Positions 1 through 6,810 of a stretch of DNA of 64,000 nucleotides are shown here, piece after piece. Positions within the stretch are counted from its first letter, which is position 1, and each line of letters opens with the position of its first letter. The stretch spans positions 2,170,001 to 2,234,000 of the forward strand of contig CAWFXD010000001.1 of assembly GCA_963819695.1 (NCBI GenBank). The letters are read 5' to 3'. The DNA comes from DASZIT01 sp963819695. GTDB lineage: Bacteria; Actinomycetota; Acidimicrobiia; Acidimicrobiales; RAAP-2. Both the position numbers and the translations under genes were made by a program. The notes under the pieces are model-generated. The model saw only the letters and a program-made list of their open reading frames with translations. It had not been told where the DNA came from and searched no databases.

Positions 1-249
1 GATGCGGGAGAAGAAGGACAGCTCCCCCATGCCCAGGCTCTGGGCGATGTTGATCTCCGGGTTGGTGTCGGAACTGAAGGTGACCATCCCGCCCACCTCG
101 GCCGGCTCGATGCCGGCGTCCCGCAGGGCCAGGTCCACCGCCTCGGTGGCCAGCCGGAGCTCGCTGCGCCCCGACTCCTTGGAGAACTCGGTGGCCCCGA
201 TCCCGACGATGGCGGTGGTGCCGGCGAACGAATGGCGGGCGTCGCTCAT
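1..249 (-). CDS. Ltp2-like thiolase-fold aldolase, N-terminal part (runs off the window)
   Basis: Only the first 83 codons lie in the window. The protein opens with a thiolase/lipid-transfer-protein N-terminus (AIVGIGATEFSKESGRSELR), nearly the same as mycobacterial Ltp2. Ltp2 is the retro-aldolase that releases propionyl-CoA from the 17-hydroxy steroid side-chain intermediate made by ChsH1-ChsH2. The ATG overlaps the stop of the ChsH1-like gene as ATGA, so the two should be translationally coupled, as in the mycobacterial igr operon. The catalytic part is outside the window and cannot be checked. The assignment to Ltp2 rather than a generic SCP-x thiolase rests on the N-terminal motif plus the operon order. 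Confidence 0.85.
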   Translation of the reverse strand, partial: MSDARHSFAGTTAIVGIGATEFSKESGRSELRLATEAVDLALRDAGIEPAEVGGMVTFSSDTNPEINIAQSLGMGELSFFSRI

Positions 250-711
250 CGGGAGGCCGGCTCGGCGGCGGTGGCGCCGGCCGGAAGCCGGAGGCGCACG
301 GTGCCGGTCACATGGTCGCCGAGCCCGTTGGCCCCCCGCAGGGTGATCTCGATCCCGCCGCGCCCGTCGGTGGCCGCCTCGTCCTTGGCCGTCACCGATC
401 CGGTCAGGGTCATGGTGTCGTCGGGGTAGTTGGGGGCGCCCAACCGGATGTTGACGTCATCCAGCACCGCCGCCGGTCCCGACCAGTCGGTCACGTAGCG
501 CCCGACCAGGCCGTTGGTGGAGAGGATGTTCATGAAGATGTCCTTCGAGCCCGCGCTGGCCGGCCAGCACCGGGTCGTGGTGGACATCCTGGTAGTCACG
601 GGAGGCGATGGCGGTGCTGATGATCAGGGTGCGGGTGAGCGGCAGCTCGAGAGCCGGGAGGGCGTCGCCCACCGAGACGTCCTCGAACCGGAGGGTGGCG
701 GGGATGGTCAT
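246..711 (-). CDS. ChsH1-like MaoC hydratase subunit, frameshifted as read
   Basis: A single-hotdog MaoC protein. The N-terminal half (MTIPATLRFEDVSVGD to RDYQDVHHDP) and the C-terminal half (GSKDIFMNILSTNGLVGRYV to the end) lie in different frames. Removing one base from the CCC run at 550-552 (GGG on the coding strand) restores QRGSKDIFMN, which is the family sequence, giving about 154 aa. In Mycobacterium, ChsH1 pairs with the MaoC domain of ChsH2 to hydrate the C22 steroid enoyl-CoA. The DxxxxH-type segment (DYQDVHHD) is intact. The start overlaps the upstream dehydrogenase stop as ATGA. A sequencing indel is more likely than gene loss, because both halves are otherwise conserved. Confidence 0.85.
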
Positions 712-1880
712 ACCGTCAATGCCTCGCCGGCCCGGAGGTCGGCCACCACCTGGCGGCCCAGCCGGGCCAGCTGGGCGCTGGGTCCCCCGAGCAGCAACTC
801 GATCTGCTTGCCCCACAGGAAGTAGCGGTGGATCGGGTAGTCGATGTCCGCCCCCATCCCCCCGTGCAGGTGCTGGGTGGCGTGGACCACCCGCTGGCCG
901 GCGTCCTTGGCGAACCACACCGCCACCCCCACCGCCCGGTCGGCGTCCAGTCCGTGGTCGAGCCGCCAGGCCGCCTGCCAGAGGGTGACCCGCATCGACT
1001 CGGTGTCGATGGCGGCATCGGCCGCTTTCAGCATGGTGCCCTGGAAGGTCGACAGCGGGCGGCCGAACTGCTCCCGGACGTTGAGGTACTCGGCAGCCTG
1101 GGCCACCGCCGCCTCGGCCACCCCGACCTGGAGGGCGCAGAGCCCGGTCCAGGCCCGGTTCAACATCCAGCCGAGGACCTCCCGCCCGCGGGCCGGGTCG
1201 CCCCCGGCCAGCAGGTGCTCATGGGGGACGAAGACGTCGTCGAGATGGAGGTGGGGGTGGATCTCGCGGTTGGTGGTCACCGCCCGCTCGACCCGCACCT
1301 TCTCGGTGTTCGGATCCACCGACGCCACCACCACCCCGCCGTCGGACGTCAGCGCCGGGACCAGCACCCGATCGGCCACGTGGGCGAAGGGGACGGCCAG
1401 GGCGGTGCCGGACAGGTGCACACCGGAGGTGGGGCTTCCGGCAAACTCCGCCCGGACCGAAGGATCCCCGGCTCCCCCGGCGGCGATATCCGCGGCCACC
1501 TCGGAGAGGGCGGCGGTGAGCATCAGATCGCCGTCCTCCACCTCGGGGAGGACCCCGGCCCGCAGTTGGTCGGACCCGAACTCGGCGATGGGCAGGCACC
1601 CCAGCACCAGGGTGGCCCACAGCGGCACCGGGGCCACCGAGCGACCCTGGGCCTCGAGGATCAGCGACAGCTCGACCAGGCCGTAGCCCCCGCCCCCGTC
1701 GCCCTTGGGAATGGCCAGGCCCAGCAGGTCGGCCTGGGCCAGCGCCGCCCACAGCTGGCGGTCGACCCGGTCATCGGTGGCCTCCACCTCCCGGACCCGA
1801 TCCGGGGTCACCAGGCCGGCGAAGATCCCGCCGGCCGCCTCCCGGACCGCCTCCTGTTCCTCGCTGAAGGTGAAGTCCAT
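708..1880 (-). CDS. acyl-CoA dehydrogenase, ChsE1/FadE28-like
   Basis: A 390-aa acyl-CoA dehydrogenase beginning MDFTFSEEQEAVREAAGG, with the family C-terminus (QHLHGGMGADIDYPIHRYF). Within the igr-type operon it occupies the place of FadE28 (ChsE1). In mycobacteria that protein forms an alpha2beta2 enzyme with FadE29 (ChsE2) and oxidises the three-carbon steroid side chain to the enoyl-CoA. The segment between the two heterodimer partners is occupied here by the ChsH2-like gene, so the order differs slightly from Mycobacterium tuberculosis. The start overlaps the ChsH2-like stop as ATGA. The pairing with the 2983-4143 product is inferred from family knowledge and context. Confidence 0.85.
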   Translation of the reverse strand: MDFTFSEEQEAVREAAGGIFAGLVTPDRVREVEATDDRVDRQLWAALAQADLLGLAIPKGDGGGGYGLVELSLILEAQGRSVAPVPLWATLVLGCLPIAEFGSDQLRAGVLPEVEDGDLMLTAALSEVAADIAAGGAGDPSVRAEFAGSPTSGVHLSGTALAVPFAHVADRVLVPALTSDGGVVVASVDPNTEKVRVERAVTTNREIHPHLHLDDVFVPHEHLLAGGDPARGREVLGWMLNRAWTGLCALQVGVAEAAVAQAAEYLNVREQFGRPLSTFQGTMLKAADAAIDTESMRVTLWQAAWRLDHGLDADRAVGVAVWFAKDAGQRVVHATQHLHGGMGADIDYPIHRYFLWGKQIELLLGGPSAQLARLGRQVVADLRAGEALTV

Positions 1881-2986
1881 CAGTGCGCCCCCTGGGTCTG
1901 GTCGGCCGGCCGGGTGCCGGTGAGGTCCGAGCCGTCGACCGGATGGAACACCGGCAGGGTGAGCTCGTCGTCGAAGGTCTCGAACCGGGCCTGGACGGGG
2001 GTGCCGATGGCCACCGCCTCCGGGGCGATGCCGGCCAGGTTGGCCACCAGCCGGGTGCCCTCCTCGAGCTCGATGAGGGCGACCACCAGCGGGTAGTCGA
2101 AGGCGGGAACCTTCGGATGGTGGTTGACCACGTAGCTGTAGATGGTGCCCCGGCCCGAGGACTTGACCGTGTCCCACTCGAACGACCGGCACTCCGGGCA
2201 GGCCGGCCGGGGCGGGTGGCGGAGGGCGCCGCAGTTGGAGCAGCGCTGGATCAGCAGCTTCCCCTCCTTGGTGCCCTCGAAGAAGAAGCGGTTGTCCTGG
2301 GTCAGTGACGGGCGGGGCCGCTTGGGGCGGCCGGTCGGTGCGGCGGCTTCCCCGGTGGCCGACGCCGGAGCCGGGTCCGCCTTGGCCGGTGGGCGGAACT
2401 TGAGGATGCGGAAGCGCATGGTGGCCACCAGCTCACCGTCCTGATCGGTGTAGTCCATCCGGTTGGTGATGAAGTGGCCGACCCCGAGGCCGGTCGTCTT
2501 CTCCGGCGACACCGACTCGATGACCGACGCCACCGAGATCCGGTCGCCGAGCACCAGCGGCCGCTCGTAGTGCTGGTCGCAGTTGGTGGCCACCACCGAG
2601 GTGAAGCCGGCGTGGTCGAGCAGTGACATCAGCCGGTCGCTGGGACCGTCGCCCTGCACCCGGCCCTCGGCCCGGTCGGCCTCCACCTGCTGGGAGGCCC
2701 GCAGGCCGCGCATGATCCAGGCCTGCAGCATGGTCGGCGGGGCGATGATCCCCGGGAAGCCGGCGGCTTTGGCGGCGGCCTCGTCGACGTAGACCGGGTT
2801 GGTGTCCCCCATCGCCTCCACCCAGTGGCGGATCATGGCCTGGTTGACTTCGTCGGGGGCGTCGATGGTTCCGTCGGTCGACTGCCCGACGAAGGCGGCC
2901 AGCTGCGCGTCGAGGTCGGATGCCGGGGCCGGAGCTGGGGCGGCGGGAGCCTTGGCGGCCGTCTCGTCGACCGGGACCGCGCTCAC
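1880..2986 (-). CDS. ChsH2-like MaoC plus DUF35 OB-fold protein
   Basis: A 368-aa two-domain protein. The N-terminal half is a MaoC-type hotdog (FPGIIAPPTMLQAW, then HYERPLVLGDRISV). After a Pro/Ala-rich linker comes a DUF35 module with a rubredoxin-like zinc ribbon (CSNCGALRHPPRPACPEC) and an OB fold. This is the architecture of ChsH2, the partner of ChsH1; its DUF35 part recruits the Ltp2 aldolase in actinobacteria. The preferred start is GTG at 2986, whose GTGA overlaps the stop of the upstream dehydrogenase. An Ala/Pro-rich N-terminal extension of roughly 40 residues precedes the fold. Likely role: hydration of the steroid propenyl-CoA side chain and handing the product to the aldolase. 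Confidence 0.88.
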   Translation of the reverse strand: MSAVPVDETAAKAPAAPAPAPASDLDAQLAAFVGQSTDGTIDAPDEVNQAMIRHWVEAMGDTNPVYVDEAAAKAAGFPGIIAPPTMLQAWIMRGLRASQQVEADRAEGRVQGDGPSDRLMSLLDHAGFTSVVATNCDQHYERPLVLGDRISVASVIESVSPEKTTGLGVGHFITNRMDYTDQDGELVATMRFRILKFRPPAKADPAPASATGEAAAPTGRPKRPRPSLTQDNRFFFEGTKEGKLLIQRCSNCGALRHPPRPACPECRSFEWDTVKSSGRGTIYSYVVNHHPKVPAFDYPLVVALIELEEGTRLVANLAGIAPEAVAIGTPVQARFETFDDELTLPVFHPVDGSDLTGTRPADQTQGAH

Positions 2987-4143
2987 CGGGCCGACCGCTT
3001 CATGCCCAGGCCGGCGGTGGCCAGGATCTCGCGCTGGACCTCGTTGACCCCGCCGCCGAAGGTGTTGATCTGGCACTGTCTCGACGCCCGGTCGATCTCG
3101 CCGTGGAGCACGGCCCCGGGGGAGCCGGGGCGCAGGTAGCCGCCGGCGCCGACGATCCCGAGCAGCATCCGGTAGACCTGGATGGTCGACTCGGTGCCGA
3201 ACACCTTCACCGCCGACGAGTCGGCCGGTCCCAGGGTGTCGTCGGCCACCGCCGCGGTCATCCGCCAGTTGAGCAGGTTCTGGGCCTCGAGCAGGGCGTG
3301 GGACCGGGCCAGGTCGGCCTGCACCCAACCGATATCGGCCAGTTCGTTGGCCAGGGCCCACTCCGCCACCTCGGTCCACAGCCGCTGGGACAGGGCGCTC
3401 ATGGCCGCCAGCCCGACCCGCTCGTGGTTGAGCTGACCGGTGATGAGCCGCCAGCCCTCGTTCAGCTCCCCGACCAGGGCGGTGAGCGGCACCCGCACCC
3501 CGTCGTAGTAGGAGGCGGTGGTGACCGTCCCGCCCACCGTCACCAGCGGGGTGCACGAGAACCCCGGTGCCGAGGTCGGCACCAGAAAGATGGAGATGCC
3601 CTTGTGCTTGGGGGCGTCGGGATCGGTCCGGGTGGCCAGCCAGATGTAGTCGGACTGGTCGGCGCCGCTGGTGAAGATCTTGTTGCCGTCGATGATCCAC
3701 TCGTCGCCGTCCCGCACCGCTTTGGTGCGCAGCGAGGCGAGATCGGTGCCGGAGCCGGGCTCGGTGTAGCCGATGGCGCAGTTGATCTCGCCCTGCAGGA
3801 TCCCCGACAGGAAGAAGTCCTTCTGCTCCTGGGTCCCGTGGCGCATCAGCATCGGGCCCACGGTGTTGAGGGTCACGAACGGGAACGGGGCCCGGGCCCG
3901 CTGCACCTCGTTGAAGAAGATGAACTGGTCGGAGGTCGGCCGTCCCTGGCCGCCGTACTCCTTCGGCCATCCGATCCCCAGCCAGCCATCCTGGCCCATC
4001 TGGCGCACGGTGGCATGGAACACCTTCCCGCCGTCGCCCTCCCCGTCGAGGGCGGCCCGCACCTCGGCGGTGATGATCTTGGCGAAATACGCCCGTAGCT
4101 CCGCCCGGAGGGCCAGCTGATCCGGGGTCTCCTCAAGGTACAT
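2983..4143 (-). CDS. acyl-CoA dehydrogenase, ChsE2/FadE29-like
   Basis: A 386-aa acyl-CoA dehydrogenase starting MYLEETPDQLALRAELRAYF. The flavin/substrate segment IGYTEPGSGTDLASLRT and the C-terminal GGGVNEVQREIL, which carries the expected catalytic Glu, are present. Length and motifs fit FadE29 (ChsE2), the catalytic half of the ChsE1-ChsE2 heterotetramer. It is the first gene of the minus-strand operon, transcribed away from the P450 across about 226 bp that include a KstR-like operator. The ATG at 4143 is preferred because the family alignment begins there and upstream sequence looks intergenic. A similar paralogue lies at 9353-10532. Confidence 0.88.
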   Translation of the reverse strand: MYLEETPDQLALRAELRAYFAKIITAEVRAALDGEGDGGKVFHATVRQMGQDGWLGIGWPKEYGGQGRPTSDQFIFFNEVQRARAPFPFVTLNTVGPMLMRHGTQEQKDFFLSGILQGEINCAIGYTEPGSGTDLASLRTKAVRDGDEWIIDGNKIFTSGADQSDYIWLATRTDPDAPKHKGISIFLVPTSAPGFSCTPLVTVGGTVTTASYYDGVRVPLTALVGELNEGWRLITGQLNHERVGLAAMSALSQRLWTEVAEWALANELADIGWVQADLARSHALLEAQNLLNWRMTAAVADDTLGPADSSAVKVFGTESTIQVYRMLLGIVGAGGYLRPGSPGAVLHGEIDRASRQCQINTFGGGVNEVQREILATAGLGMKRSAR

Positions 4144-4319
4144 AGCGTTCGAACTCTCCCCCACGTTCCATCTCGTGATCTGGTGGTTGCTCGTGCACGT
4201 CGCCACTGACCCCGGCGGCGCCGGCAGTGGCGCCGCTCGGCGGCAACCTAACTGCATCGGGTAGGGGCGTCGAATCGTTCTGCTCGGTGGCCTCTTGGAT
4301 GCGGTTCGCCTATGATAAC

Positions 4320-4333
4320 TGATACGTGTTCTA
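4320..4333. promoter_or_regulatory. candidate KstR-like operator
   Basis: The 14-mer TGATACGTGTTCTA reads TAGAACACGTATCA on the other strand. It matches the mycobacterial KstR consensus TnnAACnnGTTnnA at all fixed positions but one (GTA instead of GTT). It sits between the divergent steroid-operon and P450 genes, 36 bp before the P450 start, where KstR would be expected to control both. No KstR gene is in the window, so this is inference from motif and position. Confidence 0.5.
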
Positions 4334-4369
4334 GTTAGTAATGCGACACGGGGAGAGGGGGAGAACCAG

Positions 4370-6679
4370 ATGGAGCTCCAGGACATCGACCTGAGCGACT
4401 CGAAGAACTTTGCCGACGGGGTCCCCCACCACTGGTTCGCCTACCTGCGGAACCAGGCCCCGGTGCAGTGGCACCAGGACCCCAACGGGCTCGGCGACGG
4501 GTTCTGGTCGGTCACCCGCTACGACGACTGCGTGACCATCAACCGCGACTACGAGCACTTCTCCTCGGCCAAGGCCGCCACCCTGTTCACCGACATGGAG
4601 GAGGAGCAACTCGCCTCCATGCGGCTGATGATGCTGAACATGGACCCGCCGATGCACACCCGCTACCGGCGGCTGGTGTCCAAGGGGTTCACCCCGCGGA
4701 TGATCCGCGACCTCGAGGCCAAGGTGGTCGCCTCCACCGACGGGATCATCAACGGGATCTGCGAGACCGGGACCGCCGACTTCGTCGAGCAGATCTCCGC
4801 CGAGCTGCCGCTGCAGGTGATCGCCGACCTGATGGGGATCCCCCAGTCCGACCGGCATCTGGTCTTCGACTGGTCCAACCACATGATCGGCTCCGAGGAC
4901 CCCGAGTTCGCCACCACCGCGGAGCGGGCCGAGCAGGCTTCGATGGAGCTGTACGCCTACGCCGACGAGCTGTGCGAGAAGAAGCGGGCCGATCCCCACG
5001 AGGACCTGTTCAGCGTGCTGACCCAGTCGGAGATCGAAGGCGACAGCCTCTCCCAGCTCGAGCTCGACCTCTTCTTTCTGCTGCTGTCGGTGGCCGGCAA
5101 CGAGACCACCCGCAATCTCATCTCCGGGGCCATGGTGGCGTTCTTCGACCACCCCGAGCAGTGGGACCGCCTGCTGGCCGACCGCTCGCTGCTGCCGTCG
5201 GCCATCGAGGAGATGCTGCGCTACGTCACCCCGGTCATGCACTTCCGCCGGCAGGCGACCATGGACTGGGTGATCGGGGACCAGAAGATCTCCGAGGGGG
5301 ACAAGGTGGTCTTCTGGCACACCTCGGCCAACCGGGACGAGTCGGTGTTCGGCCCGACCGCCAACCAGTTCGACATCGGCCGGACCCCCAACAACCACAT
5401 CGCCTTCGGCGGGGGCGGCCCCCACTTCTGCCTGGGAGCCAACCTGGCCCGGATGGAGATCAAGGTGATGTTCGAGCGGCTGCTCGACCGGCTGCCGGAC
5501 ATCCGCCAGGCCGGCGACGAGCAGCACCTCCAGTCCAACTTCATCAACGGGGTCAAGCACCTGCCGGTGTCGTTCTCGCCGTCGGCTCCGATCGCCGTGC
5601 CGCCGCCGTCGGGGCGTAGCGCTCGTGGCCACGACCCGGGCAAGGCTCGAATTCGCGCCACGTCTGAGCGAATCGGTTCCCGCCATTCGCTCAAAGGTGA
5701 AATTTTGCGGAACTGGAGCGACGTCCCGCACCTGGCCGATCCGGTACCCGTCCCCACTAGCCCCCTTCGGAAGCGGTCCTCAACCATGCGATTTCACCAA
5801 GCGGTGACATTCCTGCCCATCGACGAGTCGCTGGCCCTGGCCGCGGCCAGCGATCTGATGGGCTACTCGGGCATCTACCTGTCCGACCACCTGTTCAACC
5901 CCAAGGACCTCAAGTCGCGCTACACCTACTCCAAGGCCCCCGACGGGTCGCCGTTCTGGGAGAAGGAGACGGCCTGGCCCGACCCGATGTGCATGATCTC
6001 GGCCATGGCCGCGGTCACCTCCAACCTCACCTTCACCACCGGGATCTACATCGCCCCGGTGCGCGACCTGATCACCGTGGCCAAGACCGTCGGCACCACC
6101 GCGGTGCTGTCCCACAACCGGGTCCGGCTGGGCGTCGGGGTCGGATGGTGCGAGGAGGAGTACGTCCAGACCGGGCAGGACTTCCACACCCGGGGCAAGC
6201 GGCTCAACGACATGATCCCGGCGTTGCGGGCCATGTGGGCAGGAGGGTGGGTCGAGTACCACGGGCCGTACTACGACGTCCCCCTCTGCCAGATGAACCC
6301 CTCGCCCACCCTTCCGGTCCCGATCCTCTGCGGCGGCGATTCCGAGGCGGCCATCCGGCGGGCCACCACCCTGTGCGACGGCTGGATCAACACCGGCTCG
6401 GTCACGCCCGAGGTGGCCTTCGAGCAGGTGGACCGGATCCAGGCCGCTCGCAAGGAGGCCGATCGTCAGGACGATGACTTCTCCATCTACCTGGCCGTGC
6501 GTACCGTGCCCGACGTCGATCTCTTCCGGCGGTTCGAGGACCTCGGGGTCACCGATCTGTTGTGCGCTCCCTGGATGTCGGTGCGGGCCGGCGAGGACGA
6601 CACCCCGGAGACCATCCAGGTGAAGCGGGTGGAGGCCAGCGAGCAGTTCGCCGAGCAGATCATCGCCAAGATGGGCTGA
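4370..6679 (+). CDS. CYP125-like cytochrome P450 joined in frame to an F420-dependent oxidoreductase
   Basis: One uninterrupted 769-codon frame. Residues 1 to about 405 are a complete P450: I-helix AGNETTRN near 242, ExxR (EEMLR) near 283, heme loop FGGGGPHFCLG with Cys354, and a C-terminus (INGVKHLPVSFS) like that of CYP125. Several stretches (VEQISAELPLQVIADLMG, WSNHMIGSEDPEF) resemble CYP125, the steroid C26/C27-hydroxylase that starts side-chain degradation, which fits the divergent igr-type operon. No stop codon occurs before a second domain of about 297 aa, a TIGR03619-type luciferase-like protein. The roughly 65-residue joint is not conserved-looking and contains a DNA hairpin, so a lost stop or an indel is as likely as a true fusion. 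Confidence 0.8.
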   Translation: MELQDIDLSDSKNFADGVPHHWFAYLRNQAPVQWHQDPNGLGDGFWSVTRYDDCVTINRDYEHFSSAKAATLFTDMEEEQLASMRLMMLNMDPPMHTRYRRLVSKGFTPRMIRDLEAKVVASTDGIINGICETGTADFVEQISAELPLQVIADLMGIPQSDRHLVFDWSNHMIGSEDPEFATTAERAEQASMELYAYADELCEKKRADPHEDLFSVLTQSEIEGDSLSQLELDLFFLLLSVAGNETTRNLISGAMVAFFDHPEQWDRLLADRSLLPSAIEEMLRYVTPVMHFRRQATMDWVIGDQKISEGDKVVFWHTSANRDESVFGPTANQFDIGRTPNNHIAFGGGGPHFCLGANLARMEIKVMFERLLDRLPDIRQAGDEQHLQSNFINGVKHLPVSFSPSAPIAVPPPSGRSARGHDPGKARIRATSERIGSRHSLKGEILRNWSDVPHLADPVPVPTSPLRKRSSTMRFHQAVTFLPIDESLALAAASDLMGYSGIYLSDHLFNPKDLKSRYTYSKAPDGSPFWEKETAWPDPMCMISAMAAVTSNLTFTTGIYIAPVRDLITVAKTVGTTAVLSHNRVRLGVGVGWCEEEYVQTGQDFHTRGKRLNDMIPALRAMWAGGWVEYHGPYYDVPLCQMNPSPTLPVPILCGGDSEAAIRRATTLCDGWINTGSVTPEVAFEQVDRIQAARKEADRQDDDFSIYLAVRTVPDVDLFRRFEDLGVTDLLCAPWMSVRAGEDDTPETIQVKRVEASEQFAEQIIAKMG
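5665..5693. repeat. 9-bp inverted repeat in the P450-oxidoreductase joint
   Basis: TGAGCGAAT and ATTCGCTCA form a perfect 9-bp stem around an 11-nt loop, followed by an A/T-rich AAAGGTGAAATTTT stretch. The surrounding 150 bases look like intergenic DNA rather than a protein linker. The hairpin could be a terminator remnant or an operator for the downstream gene. Confidence 0.45.
5786..6679 (+). CDS. LLM-class F420-dependent oxidoreductase (alternative separate gene)
   Basis: If the P450 and this domain are separate genes, ATG 5786 (MRFHQAVTFLPIDESLALA) is the natural start of a 297-aa TIGR03619-type luciferase-like monooxygenase-fold protein. The TIM-barrel markers are present: an N-terminal beta strand, SDHLF, the F420/flavin-binding GVGVGWCEEEY, and a C-terminal PILCGGDSEAA. 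Such enzymes use F420 to reduce or oxidise small molecules; the substrate is unknown. Its place beside CYP125-like and igr-type genes suggests steroid or lipid metabolism. The Shine-Dalgarno sequence is weak, which leaves the fusion reading open. Confidence 0.6.
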   Translation: MRFHQAVTFLPIDESLALAAASDLMGYSGIYLSDHLFNPKDLKSRYTYSKAPDGSPFWEKETAWPDPMCMISAMAAVTSNLTFTTGIYIAPVRDLITVAKTVGTTAVLSHNRVRLGVGVGWCEEEYVQTGQDFHTRGKRLNDMIPALRAMWAGGWVEYHGPYYDVPLCQMNPSPTLPVPILCGGDSEAAIRRATTLCDGWINTGSVTPEVAFEQVDRIQAARKEADRQDDDFSIYLAVRTVPDVDLFRRFEDLGVTDLLCAPWMSVRAGEDDTPETIQVKRVEASEQFAEQIIAKMG

Positions 6680-6810
6680 GGACCAGACTCGCCGCAGGAT
6701 CGGCCGCTCGGTGCTGCCCTGAGCGTCCGCCCCGGATGGCGATGGGTGCGGGTCCGCTGGCCTAGGCTTCGCCACCGGTACCCGCCGCTCCACACCCTCG
6801 AGGGGATGAC

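Noticed and set aside
828..2096. Long open frame antisense to the ChsE1-like dehydrogenase
   Set aside because: It overlaps a well-supported gene entirely, has no family signature and arises from G+C-rich third positions.
2920..4098. Long plus-strand frame opposite the ChsE2-like gene
   Set aside because: Same reason: complete overlap with a conserved gene and no family features.
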